Below, piece after piece: positions 1-5,218 of a stretch of 5,218 bases of DNA. Source of the DNA: Deltaproteobacteria bacterium (GTDB taxonomy: Bacteria > Myxococcota_A > UBA9160 > SMWR01); the NCBI GenBank assembly GCA_029261905.1, contig JAJDAM010000699.1, forward strand, positions 1-5,218, read 5' to 3'. Position numbers and translations under genes: made by a program. The notes beneath the pieces are model-generated. The model was not told the origin of the DNA. It saw nothing but the letters and a program-made list of their open reading frames with translations, and ran no database searches. How positions within the stretch are numbered: the first letter of the stretch is position 1; every line of letters begins with the position of its first letter.

Positions 1-52
1 CCGTGGCTACGCCTGCGATGATCGAGCGAACGCGAAGTCTCCGATTCGTCAT
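1..52 (-). CDS. Possible N-terminus of an exported or membrane protein, cut by the left edge
   Basis: An ATG at 52 on the minus strand opens a frame of 17 codons that runs off the window. The visible residues are MTNRRLRVRSIIAGVAT, an arginine-rich start followed by the beginning of a hydrophobic stretch, as in a signal peptide or membrane anchor. It lies 76 nt downstream of the cupin gene on the same strand with no terminator seen between them, so it could be the third gene of the tetR-cupin operon. The Shine-Dalgarno sequence is weak (AAGGCGG about 9 nt upstream). A GTG eight codons further upstream is a possible alternative start. The fragment is too short to name a family, and it could be a chance open frame. 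Confidence 0.35.
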   Translation of the reverse strand, partial: MTNRRLRVRSIIAGVAT

Positions 53-128
53 GTTCGATCGCCGCCTTGGCTGCACCCTGTCTGCCTCATTGCAAACCCC
101 TTCTATGAAGTGATCTCGGTCCGTCTGG

Positions 129-560
129 TCAATTCGGTTCGCCACCTGCGGCTCGCAGGTAATGGACGAGCAGAATCATGTCGCCGCCCGGGCGAGGTTC
201 TACGTCGTGTTCTTCGTTCGCGGCGAGAGCCACCAGGGTTCCGCGGGAGAGCGGTACGACCTCACCGCCGACGTGGAGGACGCCATCGCCTGCAAGCACC
301 AGAATAGTCGCCGGAACTTTCGCTCGGTGCGAAGGGAGGATGCTGCCGTCCCGAAGGACGACCGTCGCGAGCTTCAAATGGCGCGCATCGAGTAGGACCG
401 AAACCTCCCGGCCTTCACCGTTTCCGATGCTCTGTGGAATCTCGAAGACGTGACGGGTCGAGGGGACGGCGGGAGCGGAAGCGCCGTCGGCGTTCGCCGA
501 GTGGGTTCCCGCGATGGCAAGCGCGACCAGGGGCGCGAAGATGAGTCGAACGGGTTTCAT
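129..560 (-). CDS. Secreted small cupin-domain protein
   Basis: This 143-residue protein has a signal peptide (KPVR, then a hydrophobic core at about 6-18, with likely cleavage after ANA at 22-24), so it should act outside the cytoplasm. The rest is a single small beta-barrel cupin: SH at 77-78, the LVLAGDGVLHVGGE turn at 87-100, LSRGTLVALAANEEH at 104-118 and a final strand at 128-135. Only His78 and His118 of the usual metal ligands are in place; the second His and the Glu of motif 1 are replaced (Ala80, Lys81, Ala83, Thr84). It may bind metal weakly, or bind a ligand without catalysis. I chose ATG 560 over the upstream in-frame ATG at 614 because AGGAGGAG (566-573) sits 5 nt before it and because this start gives a clean signal peptide. 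It overlaps the tetR stop by 4 nt (ATGA), so translation is probably coupled. Substrate unknown. Confidence 0.85.
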   Translation of the reverse strand: MKPVRLIFAPLVALAIAGTHSANADGASAPAVPSTRHVFEIPQSIGNGEGREVSVLLDARHLKLATVVLRDGSILPSHRAKVPATILVLAGDGVLHVGGEVVPLSRGTLVALAANEEHDVEPRPGGDMILLVHYLRAAGGEPN

Positions 561-1177
561 TGGTGCTCCTCCTCTTTCGAAGTGCTGCGTAGAAAGTGCT
601 CGAGCGACGCCCACACTTGCTCTGGCGTGGCATTCGAAAGGCCGCCTTCTCGCGGCGCGCGATGGGTATCCGTATCCGCCGCGCCGCGGATGACGCCGAT
701 CACCATCCAGACGAGCAGTGCCAACGGCGCGTCTGGCGTGATCTCCCTTCGCTCCTGCGCATCTGCGAGGCAGCGACGGACGAACGTCAGCGACCGTTCG
801 ACCATTTGACCGACGCGCGCAGCGCCTTCCTGCCCGGCGGCCTCCGCCAGACGGTCATTGAAGGCAAGACGCAGAATTTCGGGCCGCTCGCGAACGAGGG
901 CGAGCCGCATCACGACGAACGAGCCGAGACGCTCGAGCGGCGGGCCCTCATCCGATGGAAATGCTTCCGCGATGGCATCTTCGAAAAGAGCGATCGCGGC
1001 GTCGACGATCTCGTTCATGTTCTTGAAGTGCCGGAAGATCGTCCCGTCCGCGATTCCGACCTGCTCCGCCAGGGCGGCAGACGTCAGACGGCGCACACCC
1101 TGCATGGAGATGATTCGAAGGGCGGCATTCGCGATCTGGGCTTGCCGCTCCGCGGTCGGGAGTCGCTTGGATGACAT
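557..1177 (-). CDS. TetR/AcrR-family transcriptional regulator
   Basis: This 206-residue protein has a normal length for a TetR one-component repressor. The N-terminal DNA-binding domain covers about residues 10-57. Its helix-turn-helix is LTSAALAEQVGIADGTIFRHF (split here as LTSAALAEQVG at 31-41 and IADGTIFRHF at 42-51), closely matching the family pattern. The divergent C-terminal helices (about 60-200) should bind a ligand and form the dimer; the ligand cannot be read from sequence. ATG 1177 is the only sensible start, because the next in-frame Met (25) would cut the HTH domain. No Shine-Dalgarno is visible and the predicted promoter places transcription start at or next to the ATG. The 3' end overlaps the cupin start by 4 nt. 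A perfect palindrome lies in its promoter, indicating autorepression. Confidence 0.95.
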   Translation of the reverse strand: MSSKRLPTAERQAQIANAALRIISMQGVRRLTSAALAEQVGIADGTIFRHFKNMNEIVDAAIALFEDAIAEAFPSDEGPPLERLGSFVVMRLALVRERPEILRLAFNDRLAEAAGQEGAARVGQMVERSLTFVRRCLADAQERREITPDAPLALLVWMVIGVIRGAADTDTHRAPREGGLSNATPEQVWASLEHFLRSTSKEEEHQ

Positions 1178-1183
1178 GACCCG

Positions 1184-1212
1184 AGTTAAGCAAGCAAGTA
1201 CTTGCTTGTCAA
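1184..1212 (-). promoter_or_regulatory. tetR-cupin promoter
   Basis: On the minus strand there is a perfect -35 TTGACA (plus positions 1207-1212), a 17-bp spacer, and a weaker -10 TTAACT (1184-1189, 3/6 to TATAAT). Only six bases (CGGGTC) separate the -10 from the tetR ATG, so a normal start point falls on or beside the start codon and the mRNA would be leaderless or nearly so. The operator palindrome fills the spacer and touches the -35. Confidence 0.6.
1191..1208. promoter_or_regulatory. TetR operator, perfect 18-bp palindrome
   Basis: CAAGCAAGTACTTGCTTG is a perfect inverted repeat of two 9-bp arms. Its position, between the -35 and -10 of the promoter of the adjacent tetR gene, is that of an autoregulatory operator: bound repressor would block RNA polymerase. 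The core AGCAAG-TA-CTTG recurs at 2749-2766. As I recall it, the published KstR2 consensus is AnCAAGnnCTTGnT, which this site satisfies. The binding itself is inferred. Confidence 0.8.
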
Positions 1213-1414
1213 GGCGGAGGCTGGACCTGAATCAGGAAGGAAGCGATTGGCCGAGGACGCGTTGATCCGCCTTGCGTATGAGGTGGCTCAGAGCGTCAGG
1301 AGTTCTGCGACCCCTGTATCGTCGCTCGAAGTCGCTATCGCTCGAGCCGTCACATTCGGCGACAGCCCCACCCTCCCGCAAGCCCAGGCGACCCGGCGCT
1401 TCGTCCGTGCGTGA

Positions 1415-1915
1415 TCAGCTCTCGCGGATTTCGTATTTCACCGCGAGCGCCAGGGTGAGCAGCACGCCTAGCAGGAACAGCCCGCCGGAGTAGCCGAATA
1501 TCGCGAAGGCTTCCTTGGCTTCGGAGCGTCCCATCTCCGGCCCGTACATTGCTGCAAAGAGCCACACGAACGGATAGAGGAAGCCGCCGCCTGCGGTCAG
1601 GTACGATGCGGCAAGCTTGAATTTCTCGGGCGCGTCGACCCGCACCAGAAAGAGAAGCAGCCCCAGCACCATCGCGCCGATGCCCGTGGCGTGGAAGTGG
1701 TAGCGCTGGTAGTAGCGCCAGTTCTTGCCCGCTTCGGCCTGCAGCTTCGCGGCCTTCTCCGCCGGATCGGCCATGGCCAGGATCTTCGCGTTGCGCTCGA
1801 GACCCGCAGCGATCTTGTCCTCGAACATGACCTCGTTGGCGCCGAAGAGAATGGCGATGAATACACCGCCGGCCATCCCGGCGATGGCGAGTAGAAAGGG
1901 AATCTTCTTGAGCAT
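1415..1915 (-). CDS. Four-helix integral membrane protein of unknown function
   Basis: This 166-residue protein has four predicted membrane segments at about residues 5-24, 76-92, 103-123 and 138-160. The N-terminus (MLKK) suggests a cytoplasmic start, which would place the 30-75 loop outside and both termini inside. The outer loop is charged and amphipathic (alanine/lysine-rich at 50-64) and ends in WRYYQRYHFHATGIG (66-80), where His73 and His75 precede helix 2 and could bind metal or heme; this is only a suggestion. I do not recognise the family. The start is well supported: AAGGAGG (1922-1928) lies 6 nt before ATG 1915. It appears to be a single-gene unit between tetR and the NmrA-like gene, with about 118 nt of non-coding sequence upstream. 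Confidence 0.85.
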   Translation of the reverse strand: MLKKIPFLLAIAGMAGGVFIAILFGANEVMFEDKIAAGLERNAKILAMADPAEKAAKLQAEAGKNWRYYQRYHFHATGIGAMVLGLLLFLVRVDAPEKFKLAASYLTAGGGFLYPFVWLFAAMYGPEMGRSEAKEAFAIFGYSGGLFLLGVLLTLALAVKYEIRES

Positions 1916-1956
1916 TTCATGCCTCCTTGTGCCCTCTGATCTGCGGGTACTCTGCC

Positions 1957-1985
1957 ATGTTTCAGCTGCGTCGATGTGATATCAA
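1957..1985 (-). promoter_or_regulatory. Possible promoter of the membrane-protein gene
   Basis: On the minus strand TTGATA (1980-1985, 5/6 to TTGACA) is followed after 17 bp by AAACAT (1957-1962, 3/6 to TATAAT). It lies about 42 nt upstream of the start codon at 1915. The -35 is good and the -10 poor. No operator-like palindrome overlaps it, so this gene does not appear to carry the CAAG-NN-CTTG site. Confidence 0.25.
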
Positions 1986-2033
1986 GGGCCATGCAGTCGA
2001 TGCTGGATCAGCGGGAAGGCCGGCCGCATCGGA

Positions 2034-2672
2034 TCAATACTGAATGACCGGCGCCTTGTGGAGCCAGGTGTCGTCTTCGAGCATCCGGATCATCTCGGTT
2101 GCGCAGTCAGCGGCGGTGATCTGCGAGAAGCCACTGTAGCGATCGAAGCCGACTCGATACCCGCCACGCCTGGCGCCTTTGCGCATCTGCAGCGGCCGGA
2201 TTCCGACCCAGTCGACGTCACGGCTCTCGTCGAGCAGCGCGATCTGGTGAACCTTGTCGCGGTGCCGGAGAGCCATGAAGGTCCGCGAGAAGAAGCCGAC
2301 GAACCACGAGCCGAAGCTGGCGACATCCTCGTCGCCGACCGTGTTGCCGCCGCCGCACCAGACGAGGCGGCGAATCCCGAGCTTGCGCATCGCGGCGAGG
2401 ATGTGACGCGTGACGTCAGTGCAGAGATCCTCGGGCGAGCGCGCGTCGACGCCAATCACAAAGAGGATCCCGTCGGTATCCGCGGAGAGGGAACGCTCCA
2501 CGGCCTGTTCGTCGAGGCCATTCCCCTCGACGACCGTGATCTGCGCGCGCAGCTCGGCGGGCAGCTTGTCGGGTGTGCGGAGGAGTACCGTCACTTCGTG
2601 TCCCGACTCGAGACACTGCGAGAGACATTCGCGGCCGAGCAGACCCGTTGCACCGAACAGTGTGATCTTCAT
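2034..2672 (-). CDS. NmrA-like / atypical SDR NAD(P)-binding protein
   Basis: This 212-residue single-domain Rossmann protein starts with MKITLFGATGLLG; the glycine motif GATGLLG is at 7-13. Arg32 directly after the second strand (EVTVLLRTPDKL, 26-37) suggests NADP(H) rather than NADH. SRDVDWVGIRP (150-160) and ITAADCATEMIRML (185-198) match the conserved late blocks of the NAD(P)H-binding family PF13460, which includes biliverdin reductase B-like and NmrA-like proteins. The classical SDR Tyr-x-x-x-Lys catalytic pair is not seen, so it may be a reductase with a non-classical site or a redox sensor. AGGAG (2678-2682) lies 5 nt before ATG 2672. It is divergent from the P450 gene across a 212-bp region holding the shared operator, which suggests co-regulation. 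Substrate unknown. Confidence 0.88.
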   Translation of the reverse strand: MKITLFGATGLLGRECLSQCLESGHEVTVLLRTPDKLPAELRAQITVVEGNGLDEQAVERSLSADTDGILFVIGVDARSPEDLCTDVTRHILAAMRKLGIRRLVWCGGGNTVGDEDVASFGSWFVGFFSRTFMALRHRDKVHQIALLDESRDVDWVGIRPLQMRKGARRGGYRVGFDRYSGFSQITAADCATEMIRMLEDDTWLHKAPVIQY

Positions 2673-2744
2673 TTATTCTCCTAGTACCACCCAGGTCATG
2701 GGGGAGGCAGATCTTCACGCGAGACCGAAGAGGCGCGCTTCAAG

Positions 2745-2750
2745 AGTATA
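2745..2750 (-). promoter_or_regulatory. Possible -10 of the NmrA-like gene promoter
   Basis: TATACT on the minus strand matches TATAAT at 5 of 6 positions and lies about 72 nt upstream of the start codon at 2672. No good -35 is found 16-18 bp upstream. The operator at 2749-2766 overlaps this hexamer and fills the spacer, so a repressor there would shut off this promoter. Confidence 0.4.
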
Positions 2751-2766
2751 AGCAAGCGCTTGATTA
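2749..2766. promoter_or_regulatory. Second TetR-type operator in the divergent NmrA/P450 region
   Basis: TAAGCAAGCGCTTGATTA is an 18-bp inverted repeat with one mismatched pair; its centre CAAGCGCTTG is perfectly symmetric. Aligned on centre with the palindrome at 1191-1208, 13 of 18 bases agree, including AAGCAAG and CTTG. It overlaps the -10 of the leftward gene and the -35-like sequence of the rightward P450 operon, so one bound dimer could repress both. Either TetR protein of this window could be the binder; the site match favours the one at 557-1177. Confidence 0.7.
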
Positions 2767-2786
2767 CCGTTCGGAAGTCTCATAAT
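2760..2786 (+). promoter_or_regulatory. Likely promoter of the P450-crotonase-tetR operon
   Basis: CATAAT (2781-2786) matches TATAAT at 5 of 6 positions. TTGATT (2760-2765) is a 4/6 match to TTGACA with a short 15-bp spacer. The predicted start near 2793 leaves a leader of about 90 nt before ATG 2885. The -35-like hexamer is inside the operator at 2749-2766. Confidence 0.45.
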
Positions 2787-2826
2787 GTCGCATGTCAGCG
2801 GTTCTAGCGACACGGGAGCCCGTCCA

Positions 2827-2858
2827 GGCAAGCAGTGTGACGGGCAAGCAGTGAGACG
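2827..2858 (+). repeat. 16-bp tandem direct repeat in the P450 leader
   Basis: Two back-to-back copies, GGCAAGCAGTGTGACG (2827-2842) and GGCAAGCAGTGAGACG (2843-2858), differ at one base. Each contains GCAAGC, which is also in both operators. The repeat lies between the predicted P450 promoter and the start codon. It may be a simple duplication, or it may provide half-sites for a regulator. Confidence 0.8.
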
Positions 2859-2884
2859 AACTTCGAACGGGAGCAAGATCCAAG

Positions 2885-4093
2885 ATGGGTGATTCGCGCG
2901 TGGACCTGATCGATCAATCCATCTGGGAACGCGGCGTTCCCTACGAGGTCTTCGAGCGCCTGCGCCGAAGTGATCCTGTCTACTGGCACGAGGAGCCGGA
3001 CGGTCCGGGATTCTGGGCCCTCACACTCCATGAAGACATCCGAAGTGTCTCCAAGGACCCGACCCGCTTTTCGAGCTACGCGGCAGGCGTCTCGCGGTTA
3101 GACGTTGCGGACCCGGGCAGCCTCGCGGCGTATCGAATGATCGTGATCGCGCAGGATCCTCCCGAGCATCGCGTGACGCGGGGCCTCGTCAGCACGATCT
3201 TCACGCCGCGGGCGGTCTCTGCGCTGGAATCGCCGATCCGTTCACTGGCCCGATCAGCGCTCGACCTGGCCCTGGAGAAACGCGAGATCGATTTCGTTGC
3301 CGATTATGCGTCACCCGTCCCCATGCACACCATCAGCGAAATGATGGGCGTTCCCCAAGAAAAGCGGGACCGACTGTTCGAGCTGAGCGGCGGCCTGATC
3401 GACGATCAGGATTCCGAAGTCGTCGCAAGCCCCGAGTTTCGATCGCTTGCGCAGATCGAAGTCTTCACGACCGCTCAGCAACTCGCGGCGCGCGAGCGCG
3501 AGACTCCGGGCGACAACCTCACTCAGCTCCTGCTCGCCGCCGAGATGGAGGGTCGCCAGCTCACGGAGATGGAGTTCAATACCTTCTTCATGTTCCTGAT
3601 CATCGCCGGCAACGAAACGACGAGAACCGCTATGAGCGGAGGCCTGGCAACCCTGCTCGAACATCCAGAGCAGCTTGCAGCACTGCGCAACGACCAATCG
3701 TTGATCCCAAGCGCAGTCGAGGAGATGCTGCGGTTCTGGCCGCCGATCCATCACTTTCGGCGCACCGCCATGTGCGACGTCGAGATGCGAGGCAAGACGA
3801 TCCGCAAGGGCGACAAGGTTCTCATGTGGTATCCATCGGCGAACCGTGACGAATCCGTGTTCGAAGATCCAAACCGCTTCGACATCTATCGCGAGCCGAA
3901 CAACCATCTGAGCTTCGGTCACGGCGAGCACTTCTGCCTGGGCGCAAGCCTCGCACGCCTCGAGCTCCGTGTGATGTTCGAGGAGCTGCTCGAGCGCACG
4001 GCAGAGATCGTCCCGCTGGCTCCGGCACGCCGGCTACGCTCGAATCTCATCAACGGCATCAAGGAAATGCGGGTCGAGCTACGCCCCGCATGA
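2885..4093 (+). CDS. Cytochrome P450 (bacterial class I type)
   Basis: This 402-residue soluble heme monooxygenase has a normal length for a bacterial class I P450 and no membrane anchor. Visible motifs are the I-helix oxygen-activation motif AGNETT (241-246), the K-helix ExxR (Glu280-Arg283 within VEEMLRF), and the heme loop FGHGEHFCLG (344-353), which satisfies FGxGxHxCxG with Cys351 as heme ligand. The block DPPEHRVTRGLVSTIFTPR (91-109) resembles actinobacterial lipid- and steroid-side-chain oxidisers such as CYP125/CYP142/CYP124, but the CYP family cannot be fixed by eye. It should need a ferredoxin and reductase, and neither is in the window. ATG 2885 follows GGGAG (2869-2873, spacing 11 nt); an in-frame TGA at 2852 with no start between limits any extension. 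First gene of an operon with a crotonase, which points to oxidation of a lipid-like compound handled as a CoA ester. Confidence 0.96.
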   Translation: MGDSRVDLIDQSIWERGVPYEVFERLRRSDPVYWHEEPDGPGFWALTLHEDIRSVSKDPTRFSSYAAGVSRLDVADPGSLAAYRMIVIAQDPPEHRVTRGLVSTIFTPRAVSALESPIRSLARSALDLALEKREIDFVADYASPVPMHTISEMMGVPQEKRDRLFELSGGLIDDQDSEVVASPEFRSLAQIEVFTTAQQLAARERETPGDNLTQLLLAAEMEGRQLTEMEFNTFFMFLIIAGNETTRTAMSGGLATLLEHPEQLAALRNDQSLIPSAVEEMLRFWPPIHHFRRTAMCDVEMRGKTIRKGDKVLMWYPSANRDESVFEDPNRFDIYREPNNHLSFGHGEHFCLGASLARLELRVMFEELLERTAEIVPLAPARRLRSNLINGIKEMRVELRPA

Positions 4094-4125
4094 ACGTGCC
4101 AAGAACAAGAAGAGTGTGAACCCCG

Positions 4126-4929
4126 ATGTCTCTCGTTCGAATCGAGAAGCCCGACCCCGGCACCAGCGTAATCATCCTCGATCGTCCCGATCGGATGAAC
4201 TCGATGGCCTTCGAGCTGATGGTGCCGCTACACGAGGCCTTTCTGGAGGTCGGTGCCGACAACGAGACGACCTGCGTCGTCCTGACCGGTACCGGACGCG
4301 GCTTCTGTTCCGGCGCGGATACCCAGCACACGGAGCCGCCGCCGAACATCGCGGGCCTGACACTCACGCGCATCGCGACGCGCGCGATGACGATCCTTGC
4401 GGACCTGGTGCCCGCGATGCAGCGGATGCCGCAACCCGTCATCTGCGCCATCAACGGCGCGGCCATCGGAGGCGGGCTTTGTCTCACACTCGGTGCGGAC
4501 ATCCGGATCGCGAGCGAGTCCGCCTACTTCCGTGCTGCCGGCATCAACAACGGGCTCACGGCTACCGAACTCGGGCTGAGCTTCCTGCTACCCCGAGCCA
4601 TCGGCTCCTCGCGTGCCTTCGAGATCATGCTCACGGGGCGCGACGTCACCGCGCGCGAAGCTGCCGAGATCGGTCTCGTCTCGAAGGTCGTTCCCGACGC
4701 CGACCTCATGACCGAGGCACTCGCGATCGCGAAGCAGATCAACGGTTGGAGCGCACAAGGCGTCGCACTGACGAAGCGGATGATGTGGGCCGGGCTCGAG
4801 ACCGCAAGTCTTCGAGCGGCGATCGAGCTGGAGAGTCACACCCAGCTCTTCGTGCGCATGACGACGAAGAACTTCGAAGAGGCGGTAAAGGCTCGCAAAG
4901 AGAATCGTCCGCCCGAGTTCAAGGACTGA
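4126..4929 (+). CDS. Enoyl-CoA hydratase/isomerase (crotonase) family protein
   Basis: This 267-residue protein has the usual crotonase length. The oxyanion-hole segments are present: GFCSGAD (59-65) and INGAAIGGGL (109-118), followed by LGADIRIA (122-129). The second half reads GLTATELGLSFLLPRAIG (143-160), EIMLTGRDV (166-174) and EAAEIGLVSKVV (178-189), all family blocks. Aligned by eye to rat mitochondrial hydratase, Glu144 is replaced by Cys119 and Glu164 by Gly139, so classical syn-hydration is doubtful. Glu148 in TATELG is a nearby candidate acid. The protein should still bind an acyl-CoA thioester and act in the cytoplasm as a hydratase, isomerase or hydrolase variant. It starts 32 nt after the P450 stop with a modest GAAG-type Shine-Dalgarno (about 4108-4114), and its stop shares a base with the next gene's ATG, so the three genes are probably one transcript. 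Confidence 0.94.
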   Translation: MSLVRIEKPDPGTSVIILDRPDRMNSMAFELMVPLHEAFLEVGADNETTCVVLTGTGRGFCSGADTQHTEPPPNIAGLTLTRIATRAMTILADLVPAMQRMPQPVICAINGAAIGGGLCLTLGADIRIASESAYFRAAGINNGLTATELGLSFLLPRAIGSSRAFEIMLTGRDVTAREAAEIGLVSKVVPDADLMTEALAIAKQINGWSAQGVALTKRMMWAGLETASLRAAIELESHTQLFVRMTTKNFEEAVKARKENRPPEFKD

Positions 4930-5218
4930 TGGGACCGGGGCTGCAGGCTGATGACGCGCCGCTCACGCCGCGAGCCGTCGAGACGCGCGAGCGGATCCTC
5001 GACGCGGCAGAGTCGGTGTTCGCGCAACGTGGATTCGATGCGGCGACGACTCGGGAGATCGCCGCACTCTCACAGACCAATGTCGCCACCACTTACACCT
5101 ACTTCACGAACAAAGAGACGCTCTATACGGCCGTCGTCCAACGCGCGATCGAACCGCTGATCGAGCTGATGGATCAGTTTGCCGCCGCACCCCACAAGTC
5201 GGGGGCGGCGACCGGTGT
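4929..5218 (+). CDS. Second TetR/AcrR-family regulator, N-terminal part (cut by right edge)
   Basis: An open frame from ATG 4929 runs to the window end, giving 96 residues plus two bases. After a loose N-tail (1-18), residues 19-70 form a clear TetR DNA-binding domain: ETRERILDAAESVFAQRGFD (18-37), then the helix-turn-helix TTREIAALSQTNVATTYTYF (40-59) and TNKETLYTAVV (60-70). The recognition helix (NVATTYTYF) differs from that of the other TetR here (IADGTIFRHF), so the two need not share a site. The start overlaps the crotonase stop by one base (TGATG, 4927-4931), with AAGGA at 4921-4925 as a close Shine-Dalgarno, implying coupled translation. It would be controlled from the P450 promoter and may regulate this operon or a neighbour to the right. 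The ligand domain is not visible. Confidence 0.92.
   Translation, partial: MGPGLQADDAPLTPRAVETRERILDAAESVFAQRGFDAATTREIAALSQTNVATTYTYFTNKETLYTAVVQRAIEPLIELMDQFAAAPHKSGAATG

Noticed and set aside
596..1174. Long plus-strand open frame opposite tetR
   Set aside because: The minus strand encodes a complete TetR HTH domain; the plus translation is arginine/aspartate-rich with no family pattern.
1322..1346. Repeated TCGCTCGA octamer as a regulatory repeat
   Set aside because: Two short copies of a motif common in GC-rich DNA, with no link to a promoter or gene start.
1202..1414. Possible 70-codon plus-strand gene (TTG start) in the gap between tetR and the membrane-protein gene
   Set aside because: The start codon lies inside the operator, there is no Shine-Dalgarno, the end overlaps nothing meaningful and no family pattern is visible. 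I treat 1213-1414 as non-coding.
1990..2033. GATGC...GCATC arms around GGCCGGCC as a terminator of the NmrA-like gene
   Set aside because: The stem is only 5 bp with a long loop and no T-tract follows on the minus strand.
2058..2684. Long plus-strand open frame opposite the NmrA-like gene
   Set aside because: The minus strand has the Rossmann GATGLLG motif and a well-placed AGGAG; the plus translation has no domain features.
3311..3931. Long 206-codon minus-strand open frame within the P450 gene
   Set aside because: It is antisense to a P450 with all heme and helix motifs intact, and its translation shows no recognisable domain; GC-rich codon bias keeps this frame open.

Overview
The window reads as GC-rich bacterial chromosomal DNA (roughly 60% GC or more by eye). 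It has strong Shine-Dalgarno sequences and sigma-70-like promoters. Its gene content is acyl-CoA or lipid/steroid-type catabolism: a class I cytochrome P450, a crotonase, an NAD(P)-binding protein and two TetR regulators. This mix is common in Pseudomonadota, in former Deltaproteobacteria lineages and in Actinomycetota. The sequence alone does not settle the phylum; the promoters and Shine-Dalgarno sites fit a Gram-negative best.

Layout. Positions 1-1212 hold a leftward unit: promoter/operator (1184-1212), tetR (557-1177), a secreted cupin overlapping it by 4 nt (129-560), and possibly the start of a third, exported protein running off the left edge (1-52). Positions 1213-1414 show no convincing gene. 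Positions 1415-1915 encode a leftward four-helix membrane protein that I cannot assign to a family. Positions 2034-2672 encode a leftward NmrA/atypical-SDR NAD(P)-binding protein. Positions 2673-2884 are a divergent control region with a second operator and a 16-bp tandem repeat. Positions 2885-5218 hold a rightward operon: P450, a crotonase 32 nt later, and a second TetR regulator whose start codon overlaps the crotonase stop; it is cut by the right edge.

How it may work together. The perfect 18-bp palindrome in the tetR promoter and a near-palindrome in the divergent NmrA/P450 region share the core AGCAAG-NN-CTTG. This matches, from memory, the consensus reported for the actinobacterial steroid regulator KstR2 (AnCAAGnnCTTGnT). 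The simplest model is a small regulon: one TetR protein represses its own tetR-cupin operon and also the divergent NmrA-like and P450-crotonase-tetR2 units, and is probably released by an acyl-CoA or lipid-like ligand. Which of the two TetR proteins binds which site cannot be told from the sequence. No RNA genes, insertion sequences, CRISPR arrays or convincing terminators were seen.
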